48,923 bases of DNA from Apostichopus parvimensis (GCA_000934455.1 KN889091.1:37537-86459); one strand, 5' to 3'; counted from the stretch's first letter, positions 31,101-44,100 are shown. The notes: generated by a model not told the origin, from the sequence alone. Translations and numbers: made by a program.

Positions 31101-34100
31101 GTACTTGGTGACGGTGACAAGGCCTGTCTATGATAATCGGTATGGCAGTGTCCCCCATCTGCCTCTGCCCTGGTTAAAAATTCCCTTGTGGGCACAGTGA
31201 CAATATGACGATTAGCCCACACAGTTCACTGACCTTGTGAAGCATGGTGCAGCGTGGTTGGACAGAAGTGTCGTGCATATAAGATGTCGTAACTACATTT
31301 GGTAATATAACAAGGAAAACCAAAACAGCGGAATCTGTCCTTTTAGTTCATTGGCGTTTGTTTTCGTCTTGCGTGAGAGCGATCGTTTAGATTTCGTGCG
31401 AATGTCCTTTTGCTTACAATACATCTTCAAATTTATGGTGGCGATTGATCTTTTTGTTCTGAAAAGTTGATCAATTTTGACTTCCCGGTGCTCCTTGTTC
31501 ATCGTTCGGTTGCATGTATTTGATATGTTTCGCTAATTGATTGGTTTTTATTTTTTATTTCCCTTTTTAAGTGTGCCTTTCACAATTTTTAAATTGGTAT
31601 TATATGTTTGTTTCATTTTGCATATTTCTTCTTTTCCAATTTTCTTTCTTGTTTATTTGTTGCATCGTTGTATTTTTTTGCAAAATGGCCGCCCATAGTG
31701 TAGATGCAAGAATGTTTGCAGACAATGGTAAGGTACTATTAGCCAATCAAATCTCACGAAATTTGGAAATACTTTCGGCATGAAAATCTTTGTAACAGGA
31801 GTGTTGTTAACTCTGTACTTTGCAGTTTTTATTTGTTTTCAAACAAATTCAATCACCTGTACAAAGGATTGGAAGAAATTTCAGTTCTTTTGAGAAGTTG
31901 TGGTGTTTTGAAAGAAAGAAGGATAATTAAAAAAGTGTTTGTAATGCTTTGCATGGACCTACAGTAGTTGTGAGTGTGTGTACTCCAAAAAAGTTTGCGA
32001 CGCAAGCAATTTGAAGGTTTGGCGTCCCTGGCTAAAATATTTCGTCCCAGACGCAGAATACTGCGTTTGTAACAATGCTGTATAATGTATTTCTATATAT
32101 ATATGTACATATATATAAATAATTCAAAGTGCAAAGTTGCCATAGAATTGCAACAAATTGTTCTGAATTTCAATTCAGCATTTCACCATTTCATGGCACC
32201 AAAAATCCTAAACTTAAAAAACTTGCAATGAGAATTGTAATCAGTAGATATACATGTAATTCCATGTACTGTGTATTGACCATAAATAAACTAAACTAAC
32301 CAATGTATTATTATACATATTGATCTGATGGTCCTCATCACCTCCCCCCCTCTCCCCAACCCCTTCTTTCCACACCCTATTCTTCCTCCAGTATGTATTT
32401 TGTCAGATAATGTACACCCCCCCTCTCCCCAACCCCTTCTTTCCACACCCTATTCTTCCTCCAGTATGTATTTTGTCAGATAATGTACAAGATGATACTG
32501 GATGCTTGCTAACAAACTCCCACCCAAGAACAAAATGACTAACCCCTTGACTTTACTTCCTAGATGAAATAATTTCATCCATGTCTATCTGAATTCAAGA
32601 TCACATTAAATTCTTTACCTGCATTCCTTTACCAGCCCCTGGTGGTCCTAAAAGAATAGCATTTATACCAATCCCAACCTCATCTTCATTGACTTCCTCA
32701 ACTGGACCAATTCCTTCTAGCTCAGCAGCCATTTTCTGGGTTTTTTTCCCTCCAAAATTGTCAAAATTATTTTGAAATTGAAATAACAATCAGATCCCAA
32801 TAAAGTAACGCAAAGACCAGTCTGCTATGTGTACTTCTTTGGTTATTAATTTCCTTGCCTTTTCTTCAAAATTGCAATTTCAACTTTCAAGACTAGAGAA
32901 GGTTTAGCTTCAACGATCTACAGTTGTAACAGTGAGGTGAGACAAAATGTTGTCCAAATAATGGTTCACAAAAGATGAAGAAATGGTTTCCAAAAGTCTG
33001 CAAACAGATAATATATATCTAGCACGACATGGACAATGTCACTGCAGCCCAAAATTAATTACTCCAGATTTTGTGTGACAGTCGGTACATACAAGGAAAC
33101 ACTACTGTCCGTCTGTTATAAACCTGTATAGTACCACAGCACCGTAAGTTCAGATCAATACTCCAAACAGTGCAATGTTTATTAAATCTTCCTCGGTACT
33201 TTTAACGACCAAAATCCCACGATATCACGACAGGCCTCAAGGTTAAATTGAACACTCCCTCTCTCTCATGTGAAACCTTTGAAGGTTTCGTCCGATGTTT
33301 CCAATTAATGAAGCTATTAATGTTAACAGTCGAAGCACTGAGGTACTTTGAAATTAAGTACTGTAAAATCCAACACACATCTATATCCACAGTAGGAGTA
33401 TGTTGACAAGTCTGGATTGCAATATTTTACAATTTTTTATGACACTCCCTTAGTTATCTCCAAGCCTGCATTTTTAAAACATGAAGTCAGTTTGCTATAT
33501 GGTAGGAACAGTTAATACGGTCTGTTATATCACTCAATGATATGTGCATGTAGTAAAATTAAACAGATTGTTTAGTAATAATGATACGTTGTTAGCTGGT
33601 TATGAAATAAAACGCATTTTATAATGCATTAATGTAATTGTCCAAGCACAGCTACGGTAGTACAAAATGTCCCAGGACTATGGATGCTATATCCTGGTGT
33701 ATACAATACTTTTCCTGCAATAGAAAAATGTTAACTTCCTTCAGAAATTTCCTGGTACTGTATGTATCACACAGGAAACTAAAAGTGTGGACTGCGTAGA
33801 GCTAGTACAGCACTATATACTGCAGATATCTGTGAAAATAAATATCCAGATCCAATCTATGGAGATCCTTGCCTTACTAACACTTGAGCGTTTTTGAGTG
33901 GCTTCGAATTCACGGTAGTATCTGGTATGTACTGTGTACTGAAGGGTAATAAAGGGCAGATGCATAACAGGGTCCCTGGTAGTCAATACCAGTACAGTGC
34001 AGTGTATATGTATTACAGTGCTTCAGTTGTTCACTATGGAATCCCAGGGCAAGTAAAATTGTTTTGTTGTATGTGACATGTACACTAACTATATATGGGT

Positions 34101-37100
34101 GTGCTTTAATACTGATTCCCAGATCCCAGGGTACTTACAATAGTGGTAGTACTGTATATAGTTGTAGCACGGTGTACTAACTATGCATGGCTAACTAGTA
34201 CAAGTCTATATGGATTGGTCTCACATACCTACTGTTCCAGGGCAGTATTACTTCCAAGAGATAGGAATGATGAAAACTGAATTGCAATTAAGAGTGATAT
34301 GGATGTTTTAAATATTTATGGAGCATGACTTGGGGGGTGGGTTGCCTGAGGATGAATCATGGGTATCACAAGCTTTAATAAATTAAGAGACAGATGAAAG
34401 ACGGTTGATGTGTGGTATGGGTAAATTAAATACAAACAGGGGAGGGTTGTGAATTGATCTGATTCTGCATGTGTTTGATGGGTTTGTACTATCGAAGTGC
34501 TAATGACCCTGTACTGTAATTTAGTGTGACCCTTGTTTGGTTTATATGCAAAGAACATGTAATTATATTGTAACTTTTGTAGTACATATATCTTTGTTTA
34601 AGAAGTCTGAAGATGGAGAAGGGATGGGGGAGTGGAAGGGATACTTGTACTGTTGTTCATGTGCACAGTTTGGGTTGCAATTACTACAACTGCATACCTT
34701 GAGGGAGAGGAAACGGGGAGGGGTGTCATGGGAGAATATAACATATTGTTGCTGTTAATGTGTACTGTATTCATGGGTTGCAAATAACAACTACTGTAGG
34801 GTACTAGGGTTGAAGTATTTATCTTTGAGTACACAGACACTATTAATATTAATTTGGCAGAGACGGGGACTATATTGTTGCAGGATCGGGGAGAAGTGGA
34901 ATAAGAGGAAGGGGATGGAGTTGGTTAGGTAGGTAGGACTGATATAACTATATCTCACTTAATGTAACTGTCCAAACTTACCTGTCTCAACCATACTGTA
35001 CATGTGCACTCCTATTGTACCCAGCTGTACAGTATGATGCCAAAAACCTTTGTAACATTTACCATCCCTCATCCCCGGCAAGGGCATAGCCCACATTCTC
35101 TTCCAGGTTGCATATAATTCAGAACCCCTGTAACCCCCCCCCCCCCCCCCCCTATCATCATGTACACTGCAAGGAATTTTAAATCAGCCTGTTACTTCTA
35201 CCACCCCACACAGTCAAATTAACTCCACATGTACTGTACTATACATACATACAGTACCTGTATACAGATCTAACAATACATACTACAATATACAGTACTA
35301 TAGTGTACATGTACAAAACTGCTCAAGGAGAACCACATGATGAAACGCACATAGTTTTCTGACATGTATGTCAGTGAAAACTCAGTTTGAATGCAGCATT
35401 ACAGTATGTCTACAATACAGGACCTTCAGAAACTGATGTGTTTGTATAATCTTTGAAAATACCTGTGAATTTGTGAAAAGAGGCTTAATTTACAGTGATG
35501 CTAACCTTTGTGTACAGTATAAGCCTTTTCCCTTGTGGGTACAGTACTAATTCTGATGTGGGAGTTCATGGGAAAACGAGTGCTTAGTAACAAGCATAGC
35601 ATACTGCAAAATTAGTGGGAAGACATGTGAGGTAGTTTCATAGTCTAACAACCATTTTCAAAGAAGTTCTGTGCTAAGTATCTAAAAGTATTACTAATGC
35701 AAGCCTAGAGTTTTTCCATTTTAGCAATCAATTTGCTAAAAAAATAAATAGGAAACAATGGGGAAGGGATACAGTAATTTAGACTACTACAGCAAAATTT
35801 TTTTGCCTAAGGTTAATTACCAGACCTTTCAAACGGCAGGGGTAAGGGAGATGATGCTGTCACCCAATGTTGCCCCTTTTCAGCGATGGAGGCTGGGTGG
35901 GACGGGGTGGGGGGCAGATGGGGCGGGTATAGTACTACAACAATGAACAACTTTTATACAGGGTGAATACTGTACATGAGTATAATGTTACAGTAAAAGG
36001 GAAGACAAATACTGGAAGGGAAAAACATAAGAAATGCTTAAACAACTAGAACTCAATACTGGTTTTAAACACTCAACTATCCAAATGTAATAGACACTTC
36101 TGTACAAGTCTTCTGAGTACAAAACACATTATGTGCAGACATTGCAGTTGGGTTTTGGTTCACTAGGTCAGGGGTAAAATTTAACATTAATAGTTTTTAA
36201 TAAATTTATAGGTAAAATATTTCTCACGACCTTTGTTTTTATCTTCATCTCTTTTATTCTCCTCCAAGGTACAGTATATCAATGAACTGTATAGCATTAG
36301 CTTGTTCCATACCCTTTGTGGGACCTTTTATCTGATTGGCAAACTATCTTGTTTGCTTTGATAAAATGACAGATATACAGGACAGTGTGTAGGATGACTG
36401 TGTGAAAGGTGACACAGTCACGTCAGTACAGTATATCTAGCTGTTAATGTTCAAAACAGCATTAAATCTAATTTGCTTGGTTTGTTATGCAAACAAATTC
36501 ACAATGTACATTTTATCAGCTAAAACTCTTCACTATGGTAGATCCATCCCATACAAAGATTTTGTGGTCTTTCTACAGTGTATCTGCAAACACACAATGG
36601 ATGTGTTGTACATTAAGGGATAAGAAAATATTTTTTTAGGGTCCAAAATTTTGTAAAATGACAGCTCACAGGCTACATGAATTCTTAAGATAGAGCTCTC
36701 AAAAATGGAATAAGCTATTTTCTTAGCTGTTTGAGTGAGTTGTGCATCACAGTAAAAAGCTAAAAATGATGGTTGGGTTTGTATTCCATGAAATAACTCA
36801 ACATATATAGCCTGTGGTATAGAAAGTACAATGCATGTACTACTGTAAAGCCTGCCAGGGTTTACCTTTACAAATAAGTTGTATATGGAATATACACAGT
36901 AAGTTTTTGAACATTTCTTTAATGTGCATTAAGGTACATATGCAACTAGCTGTATGCCATACAGTATGCAGAGTTATGTAGTTTCTAGCAGCGACATTAC
37001 TAAATTTCAAATTTTACAAACTTATGAAACTTTGTACTGACATGATTATGGAAATGACTGTAGGTAACTTTTAATTATTAATTATAAATTAGCTAACTAT

Positions 37101-39181
37101 TAACTGAAATATATCAAGTGCAGGGTTGATTTTATGCTATTTTTGGTAACTACAAAATGCAAACCTTGCCCACACTGAGCTAATTTATAAATTGTACTGT
37201 ATGTACTGTCTTCACCTTAACTTTGTTAAGTTATCACATTTTGCAGGCATGACTTTGGACTTTGATGTCATATTGCAATGTTGTGATAGGAAGGAGGCAT
37301 GGAGGTTGTGAAACAGGGAATTATGATGGTGGGGACACTCCAGAATGATGGAAAATTTATGGTTGTAGCTTAGATCAGTTTGCAGAGTGCCTCATGTGGT
37401 GTGCAGAATTAATGTTGTTGCTACATACATGCATTAAATCTGTGTAAAAATAAGTGGGCCCAGGATTTTGATCCTAGCAGGATCTTTTTCAGAGGCTGCA
37501 TGACAAGTAACAGAAACTACAAAGGACAAATACAAGAACAGAATACAGATACAGAATGCATTAAAATCTGTTAATTGTCACTGGCATTTAGCCAGTACAA
37601 TTTATGCACAAATTTGGGGGCAGGTCTGAGTACATCCAACTACAGTATTGTGACTCAGATACACAGTACTGTTTATCACATGGCTGTTGTAGGAGAGATG
37701 AGAGGGGACTGGGAAGGAAATAAGGAAATGGATCCTTTTTCTTTATCACCATGGCAAAATCCTTGTTGTCCCACTTATTTTACACTGAATGCAAGTTTTA
37801 ACATTGTTCAACCTCCACTGGGATATGTTTTTGTTTGTGTCAGTATTCTCAACAAAATTTGTAGTAGAAAATTTGTATAAGTAAACTAAAATAGGACAAC
37901 AAAAACAAAAACTGCTAACAAGCAACATGTATGAGCATCAGCTGTTAGCCTTTGGGCTTTTGCTACCACAAATCCAAAGTTCTGTCCCTCTACCCCACTG
38001 ATACACATTAAGCAAATGTTTGTTTTGTTTCTGTGGACATACAATAAACCGGATCAAAGAGGAAAGAAAAATACACAAACTTTCCAACAGCAACTTCAAA
38101 AACAACAAACAACAAACATTTACTGTCAAACATGCTTTAAAGTCAATAAATTTGAAAACTTTGAAAAGGTCATCAAAAATTACTAATTGCATTCAAAATT
38201 TTAATAGAGCTCACACGGAGGTTCAATCCTCCAAAATGATTCCCTACACATTCAAATGGGCTTAGAGATTGTTTCGGCAAGGTTATAAGGGTGGTAACAA
38301 CATGAACAGTTGGTTAAGATAGAATAATTAACTGTTTACAAATGTCTAAATTGTAGCATTTTGGGACCAGTATCACCGTACTTGGCATAATGACATAAAT
38401 ATGTACAGTAGTTGCATACATTTGCCTGGCATTCAGAGGAATATAAGATTAAAAGACATGTCATGCATAAATATCCTTAGGATTCTTCCAAGAAGTGAAG
38501 TGTTATCCCCCTAAGCTTCAGGATATGTATTCCAAATGAATTTCGATTAGGTTCCCATAAAAAAAAAAAATTAAAAAAAATTAAAAATTGTGTACAACCC
38601 TAAGTTGGGCTTTAGAACTGTTAGTGTTACTAGATCGAGGGACCTTGTAGTAGTACTAGGTACTAGCCTAAGCCTAAATTTTTCAGTTATTATCCGCACA
38701 CAGTACTTTCCGCTGATTACTTTCCGCTGAAACATTTCTTGTGCGGAAAACAACAAACTGTAACTGCTGGGCGAACAGTGGGGAAATAACAGTTGCTTTT
38801 CGCATGTCTGGTTGGTCGATAACCATGATGTAAAAATTTCAAAGAATATGTTCCCCAGCAGTCGACATTCTTGAATATTGGTAAGGCCTAGGCTAGGTCT
38901 TGGCAGAATTCCCAGGTCACAGTAATATTAGAGTTAGACCTCATGAAGCATATTACCATGTTGTCAAAGTTTGTAGCCTATATAGCCTATATATGACACA
39001 GACTTGCCACTGTGGATTCAATGAAGGTTCATAATAAAGGTTCACAACTTTCATTTGAACCATGGCAATTTATCAAACTGACCTGGGTGCCTTTTCCTGC
39101 TCCTGGGGGTCCAAGTAGGATAGCATTTACACCATCGCTATCGTCAGCTGTAGCAAGTTTAGGAGCTGCCACAGGTGCCAT
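28170..39181 (-). CDS. AK2: Adenylate kinase 2, isoform from the distal first exon
   Basis: Coding exons on the minus strand: 39181-39083 (first exon a), 30575-30339, 29098-28931 and 28388-28170; all junctions are phase 0 with GT/AG. The protein is 240 residues, matching human AK2 (239). Motifs: P-loop [10 protein letters not shown] (24-33), [21 protein letters not shown], the lid region from [19 protein letters not shown] to PPKEHMKDD, then [11 protein letters not shown] and a TAYHTQT helix. AK2 catalyses ATP + AMP = 2 ADP in the mitochondrial intermembrane space. The first exon encodes only the N-tail and P-loop. A second first exon (32732-32619) splices to the same acceptor. The gene is head-to-head with a PRPP synthetase gene. 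Confidence 0.96.
29572..29584 (+). promoter_or_regulatory. Perfect AGGTCA-A-AGGTCA (DR1) in an AK2 intron
   Basis: Two consensus half-sites with a 1-bp spacer match the DR1 element bound by RXR-type nuclear receptors and HNF4. Function is unproven, and AGGTCA-rich repeats occur elsewhere in this window. Confidence 0.25.
30741..30824 (+). repeat. Dispersed repeat, second copy of the 23888-23971 element
   Basis: Shares GTGGATGGGA, a GTGGGAAG-TGACAG-AGGAG-like stretch, TACAGGCTGTTGATC and GGTATGTGTAATTT with the EIF2B4 intron copy. It lies in the large AK2 intron. Confidence 0.65.
31029..31055 (-). repeat. Hairpin with hammerhead-core-like flanks, within a repeat
   Basis: On the minus strand the segment reads CTGAAGA, A, GAGC, a 7-base loop, GCTC, GAAA. 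The GAGC/GCTC stem flanked by CTGANGA and GAAA resembles the hammerhead ribozyme core, with one extra A. Similar stem-flank arrangements occur near retroelement ends (Penelope-like). The cleavage-site stem was not identified, so catalysis is not claimed. Confidence 0.35.
32343..32488 (+). repeat. Two-copy 73-bp tandem duplication
   Basis: Near-identical adjacent copies (about 32343-32415 and 32416-32488) contain TCTCCCCAACCCCTTCTTTC and TATTTTGTCAGATAATGTAC. High identity indicates a recent duplication. It is about 130 bp downstream, in gene direction, of AK2 first exon b. Confidence 0.9.
32619..32732 (-). CDS. AK2: Alternative (proximal) first exon of AK2 with a variant P-loop
   Basis: ATG at 32732 opens 38 codons ending at CAG|GTAAAG in phase 0, compatible with the AK2 exon at 30575. 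It encodes an acidic tail and [16 protein letters not shown], so it duplicates the function of first exon a (245 residues when spliced). Met37 replaces the Thr found in first exon a and in most adenylate kinases (GxPGxGKGT). Synonymous differences from exon a show that the duplication is old, and the open frame has been kept, arguing for use. An in-frame ATG at 32789 would add 19 residues containing Gln, Asn, Phe and Lys. It could be a decaying copy, but no stop or splice defect is seen. Confidence 0.85.
35134..35152. repeat. Poly(C)/poly(G) homopolymer of about 19 bases
   Basis: An uninterrupted C run on the plus strand; the minus strand could form G-quadruplexes. Length is prone to assembly error. 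Similar shorter G or C runs occur near 1980, 9896, 26240 and 44336. Confidence 0.85.
37436..37520 (-). repeat. Dispersed repeat with GATCC-type hairpin, copy 2
   Basis: Related to 22075-22160: TGTGTAAAAATAAGTGGGCC, then GATCCTAGCAGGATC and TTTTTCAG. On the minus strand GATCC-TGCTA-GGATC forms a clear stem, flanked by CTGAAAAA upstream and CAAAA downstream. Confidence 0.6.
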
Positions 39182-41181
39182 TTTTATAGTATTTTTCAGA
39201 TGCAGTCGTTATACCTTACCACGACAATACTGGTGATTTATTCACACAATAAGAGAATGATGACTTCGCACAACTGATTGAAGGAAGGATTTAAATGGAG
39301 ACAATATACCTGTTTGTTTGGCAATATACAGGTCTGTTTTAGGCAACATACAAACTGTACGTCGAATCGTGTGTAAATACCACACTAAGAATTGCTGTAG
39401 TAACGTAGTGTAACTGATTTGTAGGAATATTTACACAGTACAGACATCGCTTGTCCACGTGGTGTATATGCGTATGGTGTAGTAGCTAATACGGGTCCGA
39501 AAGAGTTACATTAACAACTTTATAATAGATTAGAACTTTGAAGCTGCGGTTGGAATTTCAACTTTGCAAACTCATTAATCATGAAATTAGATAAGGAAAA
39601 TGGATGACTTAGACCTACTTAGCCGAACGATGAATTCTCATTCCTATTTCATTTACCATATAAGCTTCCTTACTTTAGTGTCTGTGATTGCCAAAGTACG
39701 ATGAACTTTATATCGCGGTGACGGTAAAATATTGACCTGGAATTGATACAAACAGACTGGTGTTAAAGTACATTATGCAGCCCAGCCAGACTCGTCCAGG
39801 GAAATATTAACAAAACTAGGCTGTAACTTATAACTCTCATTTTCAGTTTAGCGAAGTACCCAAGAATCTTGTAATAAAGGTAGTAGTAACCAGAATTTTA
39901 GTTTGACTAAGTACTTAGACCTTACGTTAGGATCTATGGTATACTTACGATGTTCAGATCAGCTAGTCTACGTTATCGCGTAATCAGTTCCAATGATATA
40001 TCTGTACTTGAAAATGGATTCTCAATATTTTACTAACATCGACCAAAGCTCACTAGGGCCCGAGAAGCTAACTAATACTTGTAATAGACCTATTATTATA
40101 ATTTAGGACTTCCGTGACTTGGGCTTTGGCTATGCCCAATTTACTTCTAAGTTCTATACACTAGTTATATTAGTTAGGCTTAGACAGTTATAGTCAGTAT
40201 TGCGAAGTTCGGAACACTGCGAAGTTCGGACACCCCTAAGAAATACACGATTTCACCATGACAACCTACAGGAAGAGCCAAATTTCACCAAAAAGTACAA
40301 AGCTACAGTTATTTTCTCGCCAAAATGACCCGTGTGCAAGTAAGTACTTACATACTTGTCAATAAAATGACGGAGATATATGAAGTCTGTTATAATTACT
40401 GAAAGAGCAACTGCGCCACCAATTTTATCACCAGCGCCACACTGTGGGACCGAGTGTCCGAACTTCGCAATACTCTAGCAAAGAAATACCAGTTCCACAA
40501 TCACGAAGAATCTTCTTGGAATACAACGTGAAAACAGTTTGCAGGAAAGAAAGTTTGGCCGTGTATCGTAATATAACACACTTCTCCCACCATATCAAGT
40601 ATATTTTCAGGTGATTTATACCAGATATAGTTTTGGGGTGTTTTAAGGCTTAGGTGTCCGAACTTCGAAGTGTCCATGCTACTAGTTAGACTATGCATAA
40701 TTGTTGGTACAAATCCCTTTTTTCATAAGCATGATTTGTAATTGTAGATATGATATTGTGTCATTTAAAAGGATTTTAAAATTGATCATAGCAATTATTT
40801 CAGTTAGGTGCCTTTGCCATCCAATTGCAAACGTATCAGAAATTTAGGTAACTGCTAATTCTGTGGTAAATTCTTAATAATGTCGTAGTGGGTTATAACA
40901 ATTATAATCGAATTAATCCCTCTCTGTGGTTATTTCTTCTAAATCTCCTAAAAGGTTGGATTTTTTTTGGCAAATTTTTTTGTATCTTGTTAAACATCTA
41001 CATCCTTCATAGATCTTTAAAAACTTTCTTGAATTCTCATTATGATCTAAAAGCAAGTAAAACTAGATGGTATAACAACATTACAAGTTTAAGTCCTTGT
41101 GTCTGGCTACCCTGGTCGAAAACTTACTCATGGTAACTCCAGATAGCTTATGTTTCTTATTCAATCAAGGACCTAATATAG
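39182..41181. promoter_or_regulatory. Head-to-head spacer between AK2 and the PRPP synthetase gene
   Basis: About 2 kb separates AK2 first exon a (minus) from the acceptor at 41181 that precedes the PRPP synthetase start. Both promoters and the upstream exon(s) of the PRPP synthetase gene should lie here. No TATA box or CRE was recognised. Inverted-repeat elements occupy 40193-40675. No further gene is seen. Confidence 0.45.
40193..40675. mobile_element. Nested inverted-repeat (MITE-like) elements sharing GCGAAGTTCGGACAC
   Basis: The left part carries two tandem GCGAAGTTCGG words (40202-40229). An inverted copy ends an inner element at 40475: the ends are AGTATTGCGAAGTTCGG and, in reverse complement, GAGTATTGCGAAGTTCGG, with TA outside both (40191-40192, 40476-40477). 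A further inverted copy at about 40649-40675, reverse complement GGACACTTCGAAGTTCGGAC, pairs with GGAACACTGCGAAGTTCGGA near 40210. TA flanks suggest Tc1/mariner-type mobility; assignment is tentative. Confidence 0.6.
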
Positions 41182-41190
41182 GTGCCAGTC

Positions 41191-44100
41191 ATGGAGGAAC
41201 CTAATAAACACCCGGCCCTGCTATTTTGTCACCCATCAATGGAAGACTTGGCTAAAGCTATTGCTAAGAGATGTTCTCACACACCTTCATCAGAGACTTC
41301 AGATTTGTCAGCCAGCTGGGGAAAGTCTCACCTAGGCAGCGGAGACCTGACCTTTCTTCAAGTAAGGAAAACGTTTTAACTTTAAAGCACCTGCCTGCAG
41401 TTTCCTTTTAGCCTTTTGTTGACATTTAAATTCATTACTTTTAATCAAAATAATGAGCTGTGTAATTTGTTACATGTTCCTTGTAGGTGTCCTAATCCCC
41501 TGGTACTTAAAAGCTTTTGCTGGTAACCCCAATTTCACCTTTTCATCATGTTGACAACCCTCTAGTGAGGGATGTTGTAAGATGGGGCAGGGGGGGGTGT
41601 ACAAGGAGGAGATATCCCCCTCCCACTCCTTTGATAAATTTGTTATGTGATTAACGGTGCCTAGTTGCACAATGGTGTTATATTTTGCATCTTTTTAAAG
41701 TCATATTTGTTCAAGACTTTTCTTAATTTTTTATATCATCATCTCTTTACCCCTCTTCCCTCCCACATACCCGTCAACTCAAACAGGAAATAAAATGGTT
41801 CTGGCTTGACCAAACTTTATCTCTGAACATTCATAAACTACTCGTTACAGAAATCAACTGTGACTATTAACTAGCACATGGTCACTTTTAAATCGGAGAA
41901 AACAAGTTTTGCATGACTCCATTGTTTCATTTATTTTGTAGCGTCGTATCAGTCACCAGCGCCTCAGTTGTCACCAGCCTGTCAAATTCTCCAAAACAAT
42001 ACAGTGGGAGAAATTCAAGGACGGATGGCCAAACCTCTTCATAGAAGATGTACATGAGATAGCTGGAAGAGATGGTAGGCTCTTCTCTCAAAATACTCAA
42101 GACCTCTAAACAAATTCTAAAAATATTCAAATGTGCAACTTGTGAAGGTGAAGGTATGGTGTTGCAGTAAGTGTCTGTGCCCCTATTAGGGTCCTGGTTC
42201 ACAAACCGGTCAGAAACCAGGTTCTCTTTACCCATTCAAAATTGCTTCCATACAGTGTTGTTTAGTGGAGTCTTCTGCAAATGTGTTACTGGTTTCTGAG
42301 TTTGGAGTACAGTAGGCTTTGGTTCTGTTCTTTCCATGGTCTAGCAATAACTTAATTCCCTATAGATGCACTGCAGTGATGATGAATAAGGTGCCCTCCT
42401 AACCATCTGATGGGAAAGTTAAGTGTCTTTCCCAGGGAGCAGGAATGGTTATGAAAAGTACATGCCTGCTTCATAATTCTCTGAACACTGATCAAAAAGA
42501 GGAGGAATCTTGATACAGACAACATGTGTTCGTTCTCAATCAGCAGATACTATCATTTCAATGGAGCTTCTGATCGATTGACTAATAGCTTATTGAAACT
42601 AATATCACTGTTAGAATGTTGAAGACGTTATTGTTAGAGACTATTTCACAATCTTCAAGCAGTTGACTGCATGAAGATTGTCACTGATCAATTATCAAGA
42701 GTTATGTAACTTTAATTAATTTTATTCTATACAACTAAACTGAACCTTGATTCGACTAGATGCTTTTAGATGGTAACAGCTATTTTCAAACCATTTCTGT
42801 TTGAAGAGGAAAACAAGGTAAATAATATTGATATGGTTTTCAAAATGTACTAGAAATTTGACCATTTTTAGCTTCAATCCCAGGTTCATCCAATCACAAT
42901 AAGATTCAAGCTTGGAAAGTATTACCAGTACTTTGTAAAGAGCATAAATTTCAGTTATTAAATTGAATTGCCATGATCCAGTTGTATTGTTTTCATTTAG
43001 AAGATTTCTTCTTCCAGGAATGTTCAATTTATCAACAATCTCTTCTCTTTTGTTTTAATGATAGTCATTTTTCTGGGTAACTTCCAGTCGACTGATATCA
43101 TCTTTGAGCAGCTGTCCATCCTGTACAGTATTCCAAGGTACTTTGTTATATTAAATGAATCAAACAAAAAACTTGATTGTAATTTATTAAGAGCAAATAT
43201 TTTACTAATCTTTGATAAAAACAAATGTATGTTGTTTGATGTTCAAATTCCTTATCAATGAGGTTTTATTAAATTGTCTAGAGAAGTTTCATTTAAAGAA
43301 AAATGAATAAGAGTCAAAAGTTGTTTGCAAATTCTACTTTGGTTCTTAGATTTACTTAATAATAAAATGAAAGAATACGTTTGTATCACAAAATGTCGAG
43401 GATTGAAAGAAAATTGTTAATCCCTTTCCCATTAAGCACTCGGATGGTGTCTTAGGTTGATCAAATGCTGAAGAAAATAATATTCAGTAGGTTTGGGTAA
43501 ATTGCTGATGAAATACAAAAAGCTAAATTAAAATTAGAAATGGTATTTAAAGTTCAAGTTGTGCTTGTTTCTTTCTTGTTTCCTGTTTTAGAAGTGTTAA
43601 CCAGCTCTCCTAAGAGTTTAAGCAATTGCTATATCATCATTGCAACAAAGTTAAATCTATAGTCATCTTTCTAGCATATTTTATGATGTTGAATTGCTCT
43701 AAAAGTTTTTATTTTCTTTTATTTTTCAGGTATTTGGCTCGGTCTTTCAAGTTTATTCTGCCGTTCTTTCCAACAGGTACGATGGAAAGAATAGACACTG
43801 AAGGAAAAGTTGCCACTGCAAAGGTAAAACTACTTTGTAAGGTAAAAAAAGGTAAAACTACTACTCCCCTCCCCCCTCTCCTCCCCTCTCTCTTGCTTCA
43901 AAGTCGCCATCAATTTCCTCTTGCTCCAGAATTTACCATTGTGAAGATTTACAAATATGTTTCTGGGGTTTATCTGATTCCATGATGTTGCCACATTCAC
44001 AGGGAGACAAAAAAGAAGGAATTTTAAGGAATAATAAACAGAATAAATTAAATGTACAACAGAGTAGTGAATGAGATTGTTCTATAAATCATTGGGGCTA

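Larger units (their letters stand above)
32733..39082 (-). other. Large AK2 interval between the two first exons
   Basis: About 6.35 kb with no coding exon recognised. It is rich in TACAGTA/TACTGTA and GTACATGTAC words, densest near 35200-35320. It contains a poly(C) run of about 19 bases (35134-35152) and the dispersed repeat at 37436-37520. Promoter elements for the proximal first exon should lie just above 32789 but none is clear. Confidence 0.45.

Noticed and set aside
31571-31783. Possible new gene starting with MAAHSV near 31685
   Set aside because: A single short frame in an AK2 intron with no following exon or similarity.
41470-41670. Another copy of the hAT-like family in the first coding intron of the PRPP synthetase gene
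   Set aside because: It shares a GGTG-TATATTTTGCA-like block and G/C tracts, but no inverted ends or target duplication could be found.
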